A stretch of 64,000 bases of DNA, taken from positions 1 through 64,000 of the forward strand of contig JAEEJY010000030.1 in assembly GCA_016282155.1 (NCBI GenBank), in the 5' to 3' direction. Under the pieces are notes generated by a model. That model worked only from the letters and a program-made list of their open reading frames with translations, was not told the origin of the DNA and made no database searches. The position numbers were made by a program, and so were the translations under genes. The DNA comes from Caryophanales bacterium (GTDB taxonomy: Bacteria > Bacillota_I > Bacilli_A > RF39 > UBA660). Below, in pieces: positions 62,402 to 64,000 of the stretch. Numbering within the stretch: position 1 is the stretch's first letter; each line of letters opens with the position of its first letter.

Positions 62402-62414
62402 TCTACTTTTTTAG
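62386..62414 (+). terminator. terminator of the fibre operon
   Basis: AAAGTAGAT / ATCTACTTT around the stop codon, followed by TTTTT. Confidence 0.82.
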
Positions 62415-62433
62415 TGCAATAATATATAGTTTA

Positions 62434-62442
62434 TGATATAAT
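62434..62442 (+). promoter_or_regulatory. extended -10 promoter of the adhesin gene
   Basis: TG-A-TATAAT, 39 bases before ATG 62482; a -35 box was not clear. Confidence 0.5.
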
Positions 62443-62481
62443 TATAGTATAAATAATAGACTAATGATAGAAGGTGATAGC

Positions 62482-64000
62482 ATGAATAAAATAAAGACTT
62501 TTTTTAGTGGTTTAACTAAGAAGCAAATTATCTTATTTATCGCTATTTTTATTTGCCTTTTATCTTTTACTGTTATACCTGCTTTTGCTAGTCATAAAAA
62601 TAAAATAAATTTAAATGAGTTAAGTCTTTGGGATGGTTCTATTGCTAGTAGTTACCGTAGAGGAGATGGAACAGAAGAAAATCCATATATCATAGCTAGT
62701 GGTGAAGAGTTAGCTTATTTAGCTACGAATAACGAAGATACAACTAATAAATATTATAAATTAAGTAATAATATAGTTATTAATAACGGAATATTTGAAT
62801 ATGAAGATAATAATATTTTATATACCTTAGATGGAGATGCTTATTATGTTAAACCTTACACAAATCAATGTTACAGTGATGCAGAATTAACTAGTTTTGT
62901 AGGAAGAATAAATATATTCCCAAATATAGATAACTTTAAAGGTAACTTAGATGCTAATAGTTATACAATTTATGGTCTTTATATGACAGATAGTACTAAA
63001 GAAGAACTTGCTTTATTTACTAAATTAAGTGGTAGCATTAAAGATTTATATTTAGAAAATAGTTTTACTTATGGTGGTGATATAACTGCTACTTTAGCAT
63101 CAACTACAAGTAATGCAACTATTACAAATGTTTTAGTAAATGGTATTACTACTTCAAATAGTACAGTTAAAGAAAAAACAATAACTAAGACAGTTGGTGA
63201 TATTCAAGAAGCATCAACAAGTACTGAATTAACTGTTACAAGAAACTTAGATTATAAACAAGATACAGCTAACTTAAAAAATAGTAAAGTAACAGGAACA
63301 GTTACTTTATCGGCAGGGGATTTAACAACAACCAATCTAACTATTAATGGTATAAGAGTTACAAGTAATAATTTTGAATTAGATCTTGGTACTAATTATA
63401 TAAATAAATTAGTAGTTAAGATGACTAGTCCAAATCCTACTGTAGTTACAGTATCAAATATTATTTATGAAGAAACTTATTATGAATCAGTTACTTCAAA
63501 TATTGTTGGTATTGCTAAGAGTTCTACTTTAACAGGACTAATTAATAACGGAAAAGTATTTGGTAATACTATCGGGGCTGGTATTGTTGGAGTATCTGTA
63601 GATACAACACTTACTGATGCATATAATACTGGTGCTATTACAGGAAGTGTAAGTGCGGGTATTATTGGTGAAACATTAAATACACCAACAACTATTACGA
63701 ATGTTTATAATACAGGTACTACTACTTACGGTTTAGTTGGAATAATAAATGCAAGTAGTACAACTACTCTTACAAGTGTATTTGATCCGACTACAAGTAT
63801 TAAAATAGGAGCAAGAGTAAGTACCGTTAATATTGTAAATGGTTATAAACTTAGTGGTAATGATGTAGGATTTACTACTACAACTGAAGCTAATTTAAAA
63901 AATGTAACATTCATGAATAATCTTGGATTTATTACCTATGATGAAGAGGATATAGAAAATAAAAAATGGATTTATTTAGCAGATATTTATCCTGTTTTAT
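62482..64000 (+). CDS. GLUG/adhesin-like secreted protein (3' end outside window)
   Basis: At least 506 aa, frame open to the window end. A signal peptide (about 16-34, FIAIFICLLSFTVIPAFA) is followed by a Thr/Asn/Ser-rich region: GRGDGTEENPYIIASGEELAYLA (a common start of beta-helix 'right-handed' surface domains), and repeating AYNTGAITGSVSAGIIGE, NVYNTGTTTYGLVGIIN segments that fit GLUG motifs of bacterial adhesins and IgA peptidases. It probably forms a beta-helix at the cell surface. Its start is sound (AGGTGATAGC). The C-terminal anchor cannot be seen. Confidence 0.85.
   Translation, partial: MNKIKTFFSGLTKKQIILFIAIFICLLSFTVIPAFASHKNKINLNELSLWDGSIASSYRRGDGTEENPYIIASGEELAYLATNNEDTTNKYYKLSNNIVINNGIFEYEDNNILYTLDGDAYYVKPYTNQCYSDAELTSFVGRINIFPNIDNFKGNLDANSYTIYGLYMTDSTKEELALFTKLSGSIKDLYLENSFTYGGDITATLASTTSNATITNVLVNGITTSNSTVKEKTITKTVGDIQEASTSTELTVTRNLDYKQDTANLKNSKVTGTVTLSAGDLTTTNLTINGIRVTSNNFELDLGTNYINKLVVKMTSPNPTVVTVSNIIYEETYYESVTSNIVGIAKSSTLTGLINNGKVFGNTIGAGIVGVSVDTTLTDAYNTGAITGSVSAGIIGETLNTPTTITNVYNTGTTTYGLVGIINASSTTTLTSVFDPTTSIKIGARVSTVNIVNGYKLSGNDVGFTTTTEANLKNVTFMNNLGFITYDEEDIENKKWIYLADIYPVL

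Overview
The window is about 64 kb of very AT-rich chromosome from a low-GC Bacillota, most likely the Bacilli/Erysipelotrichia/'RF39-like' side near the Mollicutes. That placement is inference. It rests on AT-rich codon use, AGGTGATAnnATG-type ribosome sites, TGnTATAAT promoters, Bacillus-type DnaB/DnaI helicase loading, RNase J, SepF/DivIVA, T-box leaders and a glmS ribozyme. TGA is used as a stop (for example the fmt gene ending at 21178 and the gene ending at 43760), so this is not the Mycoplasma code. D,D-carboxypeptidases show that the cell has a peptidoglycan wall.

Layout. 1-5.2 kb: end of glycyl-tRNA synthetase, sepF-divIVA, and a T-box-controlled long-type ileS. 5.2-24.3 kb: housekeeping genes, namely rpmB (57 aa), dnaE, frr, a SanA-like protein, ffh with an unknown membrane protein and an orphan prepilin, a transglutaminase-like protein, dacA, two tandem VanY-type peptidases, priA-fmt, ruvAB and several unknowns. 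24.3-41.6 kb: glmS ribozyme and glmS, queA, two M3-like metallopeptidase paralogues, miaA, rnj, ftsY-ylxM, a HerA-like ATPase, four tRNAs (Lys, Ile, Glu, Ser), an APH-fold kinase, a pseudouridine synthase and a DMT transporter. 41.6-52.3 kb: ZnuA-like lipoprotein, yidD, rnc, yebC, lepB, dnaB-dnaI with an RNase II/R-like protein, T-box-thrS, a 59-aa coiled-coil protein and tRNA-Arg.

Two accessory regions stand out. At 52.5-54.9 kb, directly beside tRNA-Arg, a two-gene minus-strand cassette encodes a zinc-finger/VSR-like nuclease and a polytopic, possibly channel-like membrane protein. From 55.8 kb to the window end, a strong promoter drives what looks like a surface-fibre operon. It holds a membrane-anchored protein, two close paralogues and one more distant relative with TasA-like signal segments (YAWF), a shared WEPN motif and a shared C-terminal (W/I)EGxD module, then two cytosolic proteins of unknown function. 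A GLUG-type adhesin with its own likely promoter follows and runs off the end. Perfect hairpins without U tracts sit between the paralogues. I regard this locus as the best candidate for an undescribed system.

No rRNA, CRISPR array, intact insertion sequence, integrase or replication origin was seen. All gene-free stretches near or above 200 bases are covered by leaders, tRNA regions or terminators, noted below.
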